DNA from: a virus
Virus record (IMG/VR): IMGVR_UViG_3300030339_000134
Span: 1-37,083 of that record
Length of the DNA: 37,083 nt
Reading direction: 5' to 3' (one strand)
Part shown: positions 18,305 to 26,693 of the stretch, in pieces
Layout of the letters: every line of letters starts with the position of its first letter
Numbering within the stretch: the stretch's first letter is position 1
Notes under the pieces: model-generated
Databases searched by the model: none
Seen by the model: only the letters and a program-made list of their open reading frames with translations
What the model was told of the DNA's origin: nothing
Translations under genes and position numbers: made by a program

Positions 18305-20245
18305 TTATTTTAATAGAGTGATCTCACATCTACGATTTTTTGCTTTTCCTTCTTCTGTATTGTTAGAGTCAATAGGATTACTATCACCATAACCATCTAC
18401 AACTTGAAATCTTTGTTCTGGTATACCTTTACTTACAAGATAACTTTTTACAGAATTTGCTCTACCTTTTGATAAAGTTACATTTGATTTTGGATTACCA
18501 ACATTGTCTGTGTATCCAATAATTTTAACTTTAGTATTTTCTGCTTGAATTAATAAGCCATAAATGGTTTCTAATTCTTTTGTAGTTCTAATAGCTGTGC
18601 TATTTGTTGCGAAATTAATGTGCCATTCGCCAGTTGCTAATACTTCACTTTTAGTTTGTGTATAGTCAGCTTTTTTAGTTACACCAGCATCAATATCGTT
18701 GATAGATTTTAAGAAGTATAAATTAACAGCATCTTCATATGGTATAACTCCACTTTTTACAGATTCATTAAAACCACAAGGATTTAATACAGTTAAGTAT
18801 TTGGATATTTGATCATATACAGCTTTGTAACGGTTAGTACCATCAGTAATTCCATAATATTGAAGAGCGTCTGAGTAATTTAACACTCTTGATCCTCCTA
18901 CATTATATTCTATCATAGTAGTAATAGGTTTATTATTATTATCCATTTTAGGATTACCATTACTATCTAATATAGGAGAAGCTTTTGATTCTTTATATCC
19001 TTTAAACATTTCATACCAGTATTTTGGAGTTTCAAGATTGTATGTTTTACATACAGCTTTTGATGCAAAAATAGACCATTCATCATATTGCTTAATTTGA
19101 TTACAAGCGACATACGAGTTTTTAAGAATTGTAGTTACAATTTTTTCGTGTTGAAGTGCCCATTCTTTAACAACAACTAATGTAGTTGCCATTTGATTTG
19201 TGAAATCTTTTGTTGATATAACATCTATGAATCCTGTAAGTGCATCAAAAGCTAACTTATCACCAGGTGTCCAGGTAGTTGCTCCATCAATTTTCTTATT
19301 TATAATTTTTCCTGTTAATTTACCATTAATAACTTCTTTTAAAGGTACTGTGAAACCAGTCAATTGAGATTTAATAAGTTCTTTTACAGAGTTTATATAA
19401 TCATCATTTTCTGATGGGACGAAATTAAGAGCATCTTTATCATATGTTTTCACGTCTGGGTTTACAGAAATTCCATTTGCGAATGCAAAATTAACAGCTA
19501 CAACCCAGTCACCATCACCTACAACAGAAGAGAGTAATGCACCTTTCATAAGTTGAGGATTTTTTTGCCAAGCGGCTGGACCAATTACTTTATCCTCACC
19601 ATCTGACATCCCGATAGCACCAACTGCGACTACGTGATATTTACCTTTACCAAATTTATCATCCAAAATTTGCTGTGTAGTTGCAACAAAGAATGGATAA
19701 CCGTCACCCATTATAGATACCCCAAATGCCGATTTATCGGACTCTGGATATTCTTTACCAGACGCAAATTCATCTACGAATTTAACTAACATATTACGTA
19801 AATCCGTTACTCCATCAAGTCTAACAACTTCAAGATTAATACCTGATGCTTCCATTAATGAGCCTTTTGTGGTTCTTGGACCACCAAGTGCTGATAACAT
19901 CCCAACATTACCGTTCCATGCATATTCTGCAATACGATTCAAAGGAAGTGATGAAACCTTTGTTGACAAGTCTTCATTATAGGCTGAAGGTACCTTTTTA
20001 CCATTAACTACGGTAAATTTTGCGCTTTCCTTTGAAGGAAGAGGAATCATAGTTCCTTTTGTTACATTATCAAGTCTATCTTTAGATAGAGTTAATCCCG
20101 ACATTTTTTTAGATGAATCAACTCTCAATCCTGGTGCGAACCAATAAATTCCAATTGATAATACAACTAAAAGTGTTAATACAATAATTGCCTCAAATGC
20201 AGTTGTCAAACTACCAGGGCCAGATGTTCTAAAAATTTTTCCCAT
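18305..20245 (-). CDS. Membrane-anchored solute-binding/OmpA-domain fusion
   Basis: A 646-residue protein with an N-terminal transmembrane anchor (residues 18-36, EAIIVLTLLVVLSIGIYWF), a long periplasmic region resembling NMT1/SsuA-type solute-binding proteins (EYAWNGNVGMLSALGG, GDWVVAVNFAFANGISVNP), and a C-terminal OmpA-like peptidoglycan-binding domain (about 540-646: INFATNSTAIRTTKELETIY, GYTDNVGNPKSNVTLSKGRA, NRRCEITLLK). The fusion would hold the binding domain between inner membrane and cell wall. Operon position next to the permease supports a transport role, but a mechanical or signalling role is also possible. Confidence 0.85.
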   Translation of the reverse strand: MGKIFRTSGPGSLTTAFEAIIVLTLLVVLSIGIYWFAPGLRVDSSKKMSGLTLSKDRLDNVTKGTMIPLPSKESAKFTVVNGKKVPSAYNEDLSTKVSSLPLNRIAEYAWNGNVGMLSALGGPRTTKGSLMEASGINLEVVRLDGVTDLRNMLVKFVDEFASGKEYPESDKSAFGVSIMGDGYPFFVATTQQILDDKFGKGKYHVVAVGAIGMSDGEDKVIGPAAWQKNPQLMKGALLSSVVGDGDWVVAVNFAFANGISVNPDVKTYDKDALNFVPSENDDYINSVKELIKSQLTGFTVPLKEVINGKLTGKIINKKIDGATTWTPGDKLAFDALTGFIDVISTKDFTNQMATTLVVVKEWALQHEKIVTTILKNSYVACNQIKQYDEWSIFASKAVCKTYNLETPKYWYEMFKGYKESKASPILDSNGNPKMDNNNKPITTMIEYNVGGSRVLNYSDALQYYGITDGTNRYKAVYDQISKYLTVLNPCGFNESVKSGVIPYEDAVNLYFLKSINDIDAGVTKKADYTQTKSEVLATGEWHINFATNSTAIRTTKELETIYGLLIQAENTKVKIIGYTDNVGNPKSNVTLSKGRANSVKSYLVSKGIPEQRFQVVDGYGDSNPIDSNNTEEGKAKNRRCEITLLK

Positions 20246-20315
20246 TTTTTTTAATTTTTGTTGTTGTTAATAATAATTGTTTTTTTTTGTTTTCTATGAA
20301 GAAATATATTTACGA

Positions 20316-20323
20316 CAAAGATA
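20316..20323 (-). promoter_or_regulatory. -7 element before the binding-protein gene
   Basis: TATCTTTG on the minus strand lies 71 bases before the start at 20245 and downstream of gene 20353, so the transport genes may also be transcribed on their own. Confidence 0.5.
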
Positions 20324-20352
20324 AACATATTTCTTCAATAAAAAACTATTTC

Positions 20353-21486
20353 TTAAAAAATATTGTCAAATCCATTTGATTTTACTTTATCTTCCTGAGT
20401 AAGTTTATATTCAGGGTTACTATATTTTTTTGCTTCAGGTATTACATCAGTTCCAATTCTGATTTTGTTTGCTAAAGTGTCCAAATTTGCGTATAGTTCA
20501 TCAGAATCAACTGCATAATTCTTAGTTAAAGAATCAATATCTTTTAAGTTGCCAGCTGTTATTGAAATATCAGAAGCAATTGTATTTGTTACAACATCCA
20601 ATGCGTATTCTAATTCCCATCCTTTGGTGAACAACATTGCTGTTTTTGCAGCTTCAGTTGCAAACTTACCTTTTTGTGCAAATTTGTAATCGTTTTTTAA
20701 CATATCAATTGTTGCATCAAAATCTAATATTTTAATATCCATTGATGTTTCAACCATAGTCAATTTTTGAGCGAATTTCTTCATAATATTTGCTCTTACA
20801 CCATATTTAACTATAAAATCTTGTGCCTGTGCTAATTGAGAAGAGACACGACTACTTTCAGATACAATTTTAAATAAATCTGCATTTAAATCCACATATT
20901 CATCTTCTCCTTTTGCTGCAATACCACCTTTAACAACCATATTATCCATTTCAGTTTTAGTTGCCTTAGCTTTTTCACTTAGTTGTAAAATTCTACCTTG
21001 TGCTTTTTTAGCATCAGTTTCATTTTTAGCTGCTTCATTTTCACAATCAGTTTTAAGTGATAAAATTTGTCCTTTTGATGCACGGAATTTTTGCTGATTT
21101 TGAGTCATTAATCCTTTTTGCTTTTCTAATTCAGCAAATGGATCATAACTAATAAGAGTTTTGTGAATGGCTCTAGTAAGCATTCTAATTCCTTTAACAA
21201 TAACAGGACCAGCTATAATAGTACCGATAATTAATACAATTGTTCCAGCAATTTGTAAATATTGTCCTAAAACTGCAAATAGAGGTGCAAGTATTGTTGG
21301 CAACGCACCTAAAAGTAGCCAACCTCCATAAATACCGCCAAGTAATATTGCAAGTTTGAAAAAGTTAAACATTCCTTTTTCATTAATAAATCCCTTTCGG
21401 AATGAGTCTAATCCTGAAGAAATTTCACTTTCGTTAAAATGTTTGAAAATTGGTAAATCTCTAGTTTTACTGTCTAAATTTGTCAT
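20353..21486 (-). CDS. Membrane and coiled-coil protein of the ABC operon
   Basis: A 377-residue protein with two hydrophobic segments near 44-66 (LAILLGGIYGGWLLLGALPT) and 70-98 (AGTIVLIIGTIIAGPVIVKG), then a long helical region rich in Lys, Glu, Gln and Ala (SLKTDCENEAAKNETDAKKA). The layout recalls PspA- or TelA-associated envelope proteins. It may assemble around the transporter or sense membrane state. It is followed by the binding-protein gene and preceded by another coiled-coil gene. Confidence 0.7.
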   Translation of the reverse strand: MTNLDSKTRDLPIFKHFNESEISSGLDSFRKGFINEKGMFNFFKLAILLGGIYGGWLLLGALPTILAPLFAVLGQYLQIAGTIVLIIGTIIAGPVIVKGIRMLTRAIHKTLISYDPFAELEKQKGLMTQNQQKFRASKGQILSLKTDCENEAAKNETDAKKAQGRILQLSEKAKATKTEMDNMVVKGGIAAKGEDEYVDLNADLFKIVSESSRVSSQLAQAQDFIVKYGVRANIMKKFAQKLTMVETSMDIKILDFDATIDMLKNDYKFAQKGKFATEAAKTAMLFTKGWELEYALDVVTNTIASDISITAGNLKDIDSLTKNYAVDSDELYANLDTLANKIRIGTDVIPEAKKYSNPEYKLTQEDKVKSNGFDNIF

Positions 21487-21511
21487 GTTTTTTTATTGTT
21501 TATTGTTTTTA

Positions 21512-22228
21512 TTAAAGATTGTTTGTAATGTTATTTTTTACTTTTTTGATATTTGAGATAAAAGTATCTTTAGCTGCATCATTGGCGGCTAATTTGAAAG
21601 AAATTTCGTTAATATCTGGTTGATATTTATTTCCTATTTCATTAAGTGCGGTTTCTTTACTTTGAATTTGATTTTGAATAAATTCTAATTGCTGTTTTAA
21701 AGAAGATATTTCAGATGTCAAATTATTTGACTCTGAATTTTTTTTATTTGTCAAATCATTGATTTTACCTTGTCCATCTGTCATAAATCCAGTATGAACT
21801 TTTTCAAGTTCAGTAATATAGTAATCGGCTTGATTAAGTAATGATTGTTTAGATACATTATTATCCATTGCTTGACCCATATCAAGAGCCATTTGATAAA
21901 CCTGTGGATTATCAATACCTGCTTTATTTACAGCTTTGAAGAATTCAAAAAAATCATAGCCTGGTTGATTTAATTTTGTGAATCCTTTGTCATACACATC
22001 AAGAATTTTATCTATAAATGGATTTTTTTCTTGAAATGTTGGTGTAGGTTTATTTTCAGGAAAAGTAGTTTTCTTTTCAGGAAAAGTTGGCGCATATTTA
22101 TCTGAAGATGTTGAAGGGAATTTAACATCCGCAGTTTTTGGAAACTCAACTTTTGTAGTTTTTACTACAGGTTTTACTACAGGTTGTTCAGTTTCATCAC
22201 TAGTAATAAAGAAATTTTTGAAACTCAT
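21512..22228 (-). CDS. Proline-rich then coiled-coil protein
   Basis: A 238-residue protein. Residues 13-65 are Lys/Pro/Thr-rich with PTFPEKKTTFPENKPTPTF-like repeats, a flexible linker. Residues 70-135 are helical, and 155-238 form a coiled coil (ISSLKQQLEFIQNQIQSKET). It shares coiled-coil character with the next gene, and the two probably interact. Its ATG overlaps the stop of the small membrane gene upstream. Confidence 0.7.
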   Translation of the reverse strand: MSFKNFFITSDETEQPVVKPVVKTTKVEFPKTADVKFPSTSSDKYAPTFPEKKTTFPENKPTPTFQEKNPFIDKILDVYDKGFTKLNQPGYDFFEFFKAVNKAGIDNPQVYQMALDMGQAMDNNVSKQSLLNQADYYITELEKVHTGFMTDGQGKINDLTNKKNSESNNLTSEISSLKQQLEFIQNQIQSKETALNEIGNKYQPDINEISFKLAANDAAKDTFISNIKKVKNNITNNL

Positions 22229-22404
22229 TTTTGTGAATTTTTAGATTTTGAAAAATAGCAAAATAAATAACCACTTAAAAAAGCTAAAACGATAGCACCT
22301 ACTATTTTAAGTGTTAATAACGCTACAATGAATACATACTTCATAGCTACGAGTGCAACTAATATTATAAAAATTGTTAATATTATTTTAATTTTAATTT
22401 TCAT
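22225..22404 (-). CDS. Small membrane protein heading the operon
   Basis: A 59-residue protein, MKIKIKIILTIFIILVALVA followed by a second hydrophobic stretch (IVALLTLKIVGAIVLAFLSG) and a polar tail (CYFSKSKNSQK). Its TGA overlaps the ATG of the next gene (ATGA), so it is the first gene of the envelope operon. A TATCTTTG element lies 26 bases upstream. Confidence 0.65.
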   Translation of the reverse strand: MKIKIKIILTIFIILVALVAMKYVFIVALLTLKIVGAIVLAFLSGYLFCYFSKSKNSQK

Positions 22405-22429
22405 ATTTGTTTTTTAATTTGAATAATCA

Positions 22430-22437
22430 CAAAGATA
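22430..22437 (-). promoter_or_regulatory. -7 element of the envelope operon
   Basis: TATCTTTG read on the minus strand, 26 bases before the first gene of the operon that ends with the ABC ATPase. Confidence 0.55.
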
Positions 22438-22479
22438 TATTAAAAAATTTAATAAAAAAAAATTGAAAAAAATTTTTTT

Positions 22480-22662
22480 TTATCTTGTTAGTTCAAGAGC
22501 CTCTTCAAGAGTAAAGGTTACATTTAATCCCATAGTACTTTTAAAAATATTTTCTTTTTCAGATTCTGTTAAATCGTTGATATCGAATGTTTCTTTTACT
22601 CCAAATTCAATTTTACGAGATTCAATCTCAAAATCTTCTTCTATTAAATTTTTATTTTTCAT
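22480..22662 (-). CDS. Small acidic protein
   Basis: A 60-residue protein (MKNKNLIEEDFEIESRKIEF, then DINDLTESEKENIFKSTMGL) rich in Glu and Asp and probably helical. No motif. It lies between small membrane gene 22690 and the envelope operon promoter. Possibly a regulator or inhibitor, but nothing in the sequence shows this. Confidence 0.55.
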   Translation of the reverse strand: MKNKNLIEEDFEIESRKIEFGVKETFDINDLTESEKENIFKSTMGLNVTFTLEEALELTR

Positions 22663-22689
22663 ATTTTTATATTTTTTCGACTTTTATTT

Positions 22690-23013
22690 TTAGATTATAA
22701 ATTTATTATCAATAATGTGTTTTTCAAGTTCTTCTTGTGCTTCACAATTAATAATATATTTACAATTATTATTAAAAAATAAATATTGTCCTGTATTATT
22801 ATCTATCATTCTTTTCCAAAATAAATTATAAGAATGATTTCCAAGAGAGAATGCATTTTTTCTATATAGTGTTATTTTAACTAAATCTTCACTAATATAT
22901 GTCAATTTTGTGTTTGGCTTTATTAATTTTTTATTAAAATGATTTATTACAATTAAATATGTAATTATAAAAAAAAGTGGTAAAAAAATTGGGTAATAAG
23001 ATAATAAATTCAT
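22690..23013 (-). CDS. Single-pass membrane protein
   Basis: A 107-residue protein with an N-terminal membrane helix (IFLPLFFIITYLIVI, residues 9-23) and a cytoplasmic or periplasmic remainder (LTYISEDLVKITLYRKNAFS, FFNNNCKYIINCEAQEELEK). Two cysteines lie near 84 and 90. Unassigned. The gene lies four bases from the gene upstream, so it is in one operon with 23017-23897. Confidence 0.65.
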   Translation of the reverse strand: MNLLSYYPIFLPLFFIITYLIVINHFNKKLIKPNTKLTYISEDLVKITLYRKNAFSLGNHSYNLFWKRMIDNNTGQYLFFNNNCKYIINCEAQEELEKHIIDNKFII

Positions 23014-23016
23014 AAT

Positions 23017-23229
23017 TTATATTTTTTTATATGTTTCATTTTCCTTGATATACATTCCAATTTCTGTTGCTACAGATAATTCAGTTGAATTGCCAGTTTC
23101 ACAAAAATAATCATTAAAACTAGAATAACTAATATTATCAATAGTATTAAGTAATTCTACTGCTTGTTTTTTTGTGTACGCGACAACTAATACTCTAATT
23201 TGTTTACGTGGTGAGCCGTAAAAAGTCAA
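23017..23229 (-). CDS. Small hypothetical protein, TTG start
   Basis: A 70-residue frame (TFYGSPRKQIRVLVVAYTKK, then STELSVATEIGMYIKE) with no ATG at its beginning; TTG at 23229 is the likely start. A seven-codon mini-ORF (MTKKMVV) in another frame overlaps this start and could couple translation. IRVLVVAYTKKQAVELLN looks like a small alpha/beta protein. Family unknown. Confidence 0.5.
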   Translation of the reverse strand: MTFYGSPRKQIRVLVVAYTKKQAVELLNTIDNISYSSFNDYFCETGNSTELSVATEIGMYIKENETYKKI

Positions 23230-23250
23230 ACCACCATTTTTTTTGTCATT

Positions 23251-23577
23251 TTATTTATTATATATTTCTATTACTTTTTTCGTACATTCAATTTGTATTT
23301 CTAATTGCTTAATTAGAAGATCATCTTTAATATTTTTGATTATTGCTTTCATTAACCAAATTTGATTTTCTAAAACTATTCTGATTCCTGGCTCCATTTT
23401 ATTTAAATTATATTTTTGAACTACAATTTCTGATTCTTGTAAAGCAAATTGGTGCATACATTTACTTATTATTGCAATCTCTGCCTGATATTGAGGTTTT
23501 CCATTTCCAACAGCTTTCATATTCACTATTCCGTTTGGAATATTCTCTTTTATGATTTCCTCAGCAGTCTTTTTCAT
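23251..23577 (-). CDS. Small helical protein
   Basis: A 108-residue, largely helical protein (EIAIISKCMHQFALQESEIV, IWLMKAIIKNIKDDLLIKQL). It starts within the stop of the J-domain gene (four-base overlap), so its production is coupled to that gene. It could be a partner of the J-domain protein, but no domain is recognised. Confidence 0.65.
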   Translation of the reverse strand: MKKTAEEIIKENIPNGIVNMKAVGNGKPQYQAEIAIISKCMHQFALQESEIVVQKYNLNKMEPGIRIVLENQIWLMKAIIKNIKDDLLIKQLEIQIECTKKVIEIYNK

Positions 23578-23897
23578 TTTTTAGATGTTAATAGTGTGTA
23601 TGCTGCAATAATTTTTTGCATTTTTTCTGTGGTGTCAACACCAGGATTACGATCTGGATGATACTTCATAGCCATTTTTCTGAATGCTGATTTGATTTCT
23701 GCAAATGTAGAACCAAAAACAATTCCTAATATTGAATATGCATCATCATTATTTAAAATAGTTTTAGCTTCATCCCAACCCATTCTATGTTTGAATGCTG
23801 CATTCCATTGATCCTCATTGCCATAACCTTCAACTTCTGGATTGTATGTTTTATACCCATCCATAAATCCTTTTTTTGCTTTTGCTTTGACTACCAT
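23574..23897 (-). CDS. J-domain (DnaJ-like) protein
   Basis: A 107-residue protein whose C-terminal half is a J domain: YSILGIVFGSTFAEIKSAFR, then KMAMKYHPDRNPG with the HPD tripeptide needed to stimulate Hsp70, and a final helix MQKIIAAYTLLTSKK. Position at the C-terminus, without a zinc or client domain, is typical of phage and type III J proteins that recruit host DnaK to one task. The N-terminal 45 residues are basic and unassigned. A perfect Bacteroidota promoter lies upstream. Confidence 0.9.
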   Translation of the reverse strand: MVVKAKAKKGFMDGYKTYNPEVEGYGNEDQWNAAFKHRMGWDEAKTILNNDDAYSILGIVFGSTFAEIKSAFRKMAMKYHPDRNPGVDTTEKMQKIIAAYTLLTSKK

Positions 23898-23925
23898 TTG
23901 ATAATGTTTTATTGTTTTGATAACA

Positions 23926-23957
23926 CAAAGATAGTTATAATATTTAAATTAACCAAA
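23926..23957 (-). promoter_or_regulatory. Complete Bacteroidota promoter
   Basis: Minus-strand TTTG (23957-23954), 20 bases, TATCTTTG (23933-23926), just before the J-domain gene. Confidence 0.8.
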
Positions 23958-23985
23958 AAATTAGTCAAAATTTTCCATTATTTTT

Positions 23986-24141
23986 TTAATGCTGTATATT
24001 ATCAGATGTTCTCATTTTATCAAAACCTAAAATTTGATCATCTGTCAAATTTTTGATCCAAACTTCAAAATATTTTTGGTATTTAATATGATTGCTTTCT
24101 GCCCATTCATATTTCAACCATTGATATAGAATTTTATTCAT
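23986..24141 (-). CDS. Small Trp/Tyr-rich protein
   Basis: A 51-residue ORF, MNKILYQWLKYEWAESNHIK then YQKYFEVWIKNLTDDQILGF. It lies one base after the stop of the SWIM gene, which suggests one transcript. It is helical in appearance, with no known domain. Confidence 0.55.
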   Translation of the reverse strand: MNKILYQWLKYEWAESNHIKYQKYFEVWIKNLTDDQILGFDKMRTSDNIQH

Positions 24142-24142
24142 T

Positions 24143-24400
24143 CTATTTAATATTAAGGATTACTGGTTGTTCGTGACCTGGAAGACCAAGAGCTGAAAGG
24201 TGTTTGCAAGTTCTGTATCTTTTCCATCCTGGACAAGAACATCCCATATGACCTTTATCAATGTTTTGAGAAACAATATAAATACGATCTGAAGAAGCGG
24301 AGTGAATTTCAAACCTGTTTTTCCAAAGTTTGTTATCTGGAAGCATTTTAGATCTATTAACCCTAATTGTAACATTGACTACTGGAAGATTTGAGTTCAT
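24143..24400 (-). CDS. SWIM zinc-finger protein
   Basis: An 85-residue protein containing the SWIM motif CxCx(n)CxH as CSCPGWKRYRTCKHL (residues 54-68), preceded by a beta-rich half (VNVTIRVNRSKMLPDN, FEIHSASSDRIYIVSQ). SWIM domains bind nucleic acid or protein and occur in recombination and transposase proteins. Here it stands nearly alone, so a small DNA- or RNA-binding regulator is plausible. A Bacteroidota promoter lies about 45 bases upstream. Confidence 0.85.
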   Translation of the reverse strand: MNSNLPVVNVTIRVNRSKMLPDNKLWKNRFEIHSASSDRIYIVSQNIDKGHMGCSCPGWKRYRTCKHLSALGLPGHEQPVILNIK

Positions 24401-24443
24401 AATGAGTATTTTTAAGTGTTATATTTCTATCGTTTCAACAGTA

Positions 24444-24474
24444 CAAAGATAAGGAATTTTTTTAATATACCAAA
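24444..24474 (-). promoter_or_regulatory. Bacteroidota promoter, 19-base spacer
   Basis: Minus-strand TTTG (24474-24471), 19 bases, TATCTTTG (24451-24444), before the SWIM gene. Confidence 0.75.
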
Positions 24475-24486
24475 GGATATAAATAA

Positions 24487-24516
24487 AAAAACTCACATAA
24501 AAGTGAGTTTTTTTTA
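24487..24516 (-). terminator. Terminator after the ankyrin cassettes
   Basis: ACTCAC (24491-24496) and GTGAGT (24503-24508) form a stem with A/T runs on both sides, right after the KYNL end of the ankyrin gene at 24514. Confidence 0.8.
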
Positions 24517-25011
24517 TAAATTATATTTATCTATTTGTTTTTTTCTTAGATATTTTTCAAATTGTTCTGGATATTTGTCCTTTATTGGTGTTATATAATA
24601 CCCTGTTAAAGAATCAATAAAATCTTCATCATCATTATTTTTAATATTCCAATCTGCTCCAGCCATAATTAATTCTTCTAATGTATTTTCTATATAAATA
24701 TCTTTTTCCCAACCTGTTCTAACAGTATGTTTTATAAACCTATCTCTTGCAGCACTAATTAATGGAGTATGTCCAAATTTATCTTTAATATTTAATTTTG
24801 CACCATATTTAATTAATTCTTTTACCATGTCTGTATTACAATTAGATACAGCAATTGATAATAAATAATTATTAAATTTATCTTTAATGTTTGGATCTGC
24901 ACCATCTTTGAGTGCTTTTTTAGCCCTGTCAATTTTATTTTGATGTATGGACTTTTCTAAATCTAATTGTATATTTTGATTTATTGATTCGAATGTTTTT
25001 AAATGTTTCAT
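24514..25011 (-). CDS. Ankyrin-repeat cassette protein
   Basis: A 165-residue protein starting MKHLKTFESINQN and ending IDKYNL. Three to four ankyrin repeats are visible: KIDRAKKALKDGADPNIKDK, YLLSIAVSNCNTDMVKELIK, YGAKLNIKDKFGHTPLISAA and LEELIMAGADWNIKNNDDED. It would bind a protein partner. Same termini and seam as the other cassettes; the ATG overlaps the TGA of the neighbouring ankyrin cassette. Confidence 0.87.
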   Translation of the reverse strand: MKHLKTFESINQNIQLDLEKSIHQNKIDRAKKALKDGADPNIKDKFNNYLLSIAVSNCNTDMVKELIKYGAKLNIKDKFGHTPLISAARDRFIKHTVRTGWEKDIYIENTLEELIMAGADWNIKNNDDEDFIDSLTGYYITPIKDKYPEQFEKYLRKKQIDKYNL

Positions 25012-25024
25012 AGATTATATTTTT
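24988..25024 (-). repeat. Cassette seam repeat
   Basis: Minus strand: AAATATAATCTATG then AAACATTTAAAAACATT. It joins two ankyrin cassettes and encodes KKYNL of the upstream one. Confidence 0.7.
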
Positions 25025-25400
25025 TTGCTATGATAAATCCTGGATATTTTTTTTCTATCCAATTTTTAACATTATTTATATATGTATTTACAGATGCATC
25101 ATAAAAATCTTCACCTATATAGTTTTTATGAAGCATATTTGCACCATTTTTTAATAACTCTTTAATAAAATCTAATTTGTGATTTTTTGCTGCTAATATT
25201 AATGCAGTGTTTCCATCATAATCTGTTTCTTCTAAATTTATACTGTTATCTTTAATTAATTTATAAAATAATTTTTTATCACCAAAAGTGATAGAAGACA
25301 TTAGTTCATTCCATCCGTTTTGTGTTATAAGTATATCTTGCTTTAGAGATTTAGTTATAGATGATCCTTGTAATATTTCAAATTGTTTTAAATATTTCAT
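25008..25400 (-). CDS. Ankyrin-repeat cassette protein
   Basis: About 130 residues from MKYLKQFEILQGSSITK at 25400 to IIAKKYNL. A longer frame adds eight residues upstream, but the family start and the seam favour the inner ATG. Ankyrin elements include NSINLEETDYDGNTALILAA and FIKELLKNGANMLHKNYIGE. Its start is close to the stop of the nucleotidyltransferase gene. It probably duplicated from, or was exchanged with, gene 24514. Confidence 0.8.
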   Translation of the reverse strand: MKYLKQFEILQGSSITKSLKQDILITQNGWNELMSSITFGDKKLFYKLIKDNSINLEETDYDGNTALILAAKNHKLDFIKELLKNGANMLHKNYIGEDFYDASVNTYINNVKNWIEKKYPGFIIAKKYNL

Positions 25401-25401
25401 T

Positions 25402-26136
25402 TTATTGTGAGTATATTTTATCATATAACGTTGTTACCGCATTTATGAGTTTTTCAAATTTTCCTTCTTTTCTTAATTTTTTAAACACTAAATTTTCTAT
25501 TGAAAATTCTCCAGATGCTGATAATCCATCTTTTCTAGCTTTCATTATTTTTGATTTTAAGTCTTTTGCCTTATTATAATACATTTCAGCATCATTTGGA
25601 TCTAAATCTGTTTCTGATAATTTTTCTAATTCTTCAATATCATAAACTCTTGCGTCATATTTTGGCTCTATATCTGCAGTATCTACATCTGGTGTATTAT
25701 GTATTGGAAATTTAATCCATTTATGATTTAATAAAGAATATGATCCTGCAGTTATATGTTCTTCATTTTTATCTTGTACATAAATTTCAACATCATGATC
25801 TTTTATAATTATATTGTGCCTTAAATTCCACATAAATCTTTGACCATCAACAGCTTTCTTTACAAGAAAAATATCTTCATTTATGTCAGCAAAATCTAGT
25901 TTAATATGTATATCTATGTCACTATCAGCATTAAAATTAAAGTTTGCTAAACTTCCTACAAGTTCTATATCTAATATCTCTGTATCAAATTTTAATTCAT
26001 CAAAGAAATCTCTAGCAATTCTGAGTAATTTATCTTCTATTCTTTTATTTAAAATTTTACCTTCCCAAAGGTCTGAGCATAATCTATTTTGATATGCAAT
26101 TTTATTTTCATATATAAAATCATTGTAATTTTTCAT
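25402..26136 (-). CDS. Nucleotidyltransferase-fold protein
   Basis: A 244-residue protein with the nucleotidyltransferase signature: LVGSLANFNFNADSDIDIHI (near 61-80) holds the GS motif and paired aspartates (DxD) that bind metal and NTP. A third acidic residue may be in HDVEIYVQD. It could transfer a nucleotide to RNA, protein or a small molecule, or act as a MNT-like toxin. The start MKNYNDFIYENKI resembles the capsid-targeting-like starts nearby, but the end (KIYSQ) lacks KYNL. A TTTATATATA-type promoter lies upstream. Confidence 0.83.
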   Translation of the reverse strand: MKNYNDFIYENKIAYQNRLCSDLWEGKILNKRIEDKLLRIARDFFDELKFDTEILDIELVGSLANFNFNADSDIDIHIKLDFADINEDIFLVKKAVDGQRFMWNLRHNIIIKDHDVEIYVQDKNEEHITAGSYSLLNHKWIKFPIHNTPDVDTADIEPKYDARVYDIEELEKLSETDLDPNDAEMYYNKAKDLKSKIMKARKDGLSASGEFSIENLVFKKLRKEGKFEKLINAVTTLYDKIYSQ

Positions 26137-26201
26137 AAGAATATATATAAAAATTGTAAACTTAATTTTAAAATTTAATAAGAATAATAAAGGATAAAAA
26201 A

Positions 26202-26693
26202 ATGATTATACCTATTTCCTCACAAGTAATAAATATTGGCGATAAAGTACTAAATATTAAAGAAATTAAGGATGCTTATTATATAATACCACCTGGACAC
26301 GAATTTAAAGTTATTGATTATATTAAAAATTATAGCCGGTTTGTTTGTGAAGATTTTGTTAATAACTTAATTATACAAATTTATAAAACTGAAGTAACAA
26401 AGAAAATAGATTTACAATCAGCTAGAAAAGAATATGTTTTCAATCAAGAAACATATAAATATCTAAAATATATTTTTGAAAAATGCCCTAACACCGATTA
26501 TGAATATAGTGATAGAGATAAATATGATACATGTAAATTAAAAAAATGGCCAGAATACAGAACAAAAAGTTGTGTGCCAAATTTAGAATGTGCCAAATTT
26601 TTAAAAATAGAAGATATAAATATGTGTCCTGAATTAGTAAAGCACTTGAGACGCACTAAATTAGAAAAATTAAATAAAATATGTTTACATTAA
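26202..26693 (+). CDS. Cysteine-containing hypothetical protein
   Basis: A 163-residue protein with a beta-rich N-terminus (INIGDKVLNIKEIKDAYYII) and a C-terminal half containing seven cysteines (KCPNTDYEYS, DTCKLKKW, SCVPNLECAKF, NMCPEL, ICLH), possibly a metal site. It overlaps the next gene by 13 bases, so the two are coupled. It starts 66 bases from the divergent nucleotidyltransferase gene. Function unknown. Confidence 0.7.
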   Translation: MIIPISSQVINIGDKVLNIKEIKDAYYIIPPGHEFKVIDYIKNYSRFVCEDFVNNLIIQIYKTEVTKKIDLQSARKEYVFNQETYKYLKYIFEKCPNTDYEYSDRDKYDTCKLKKWPEYRTKSCVPNLECAKFLKIEDINMCPELVKHLRRTKLEKLNKICLH

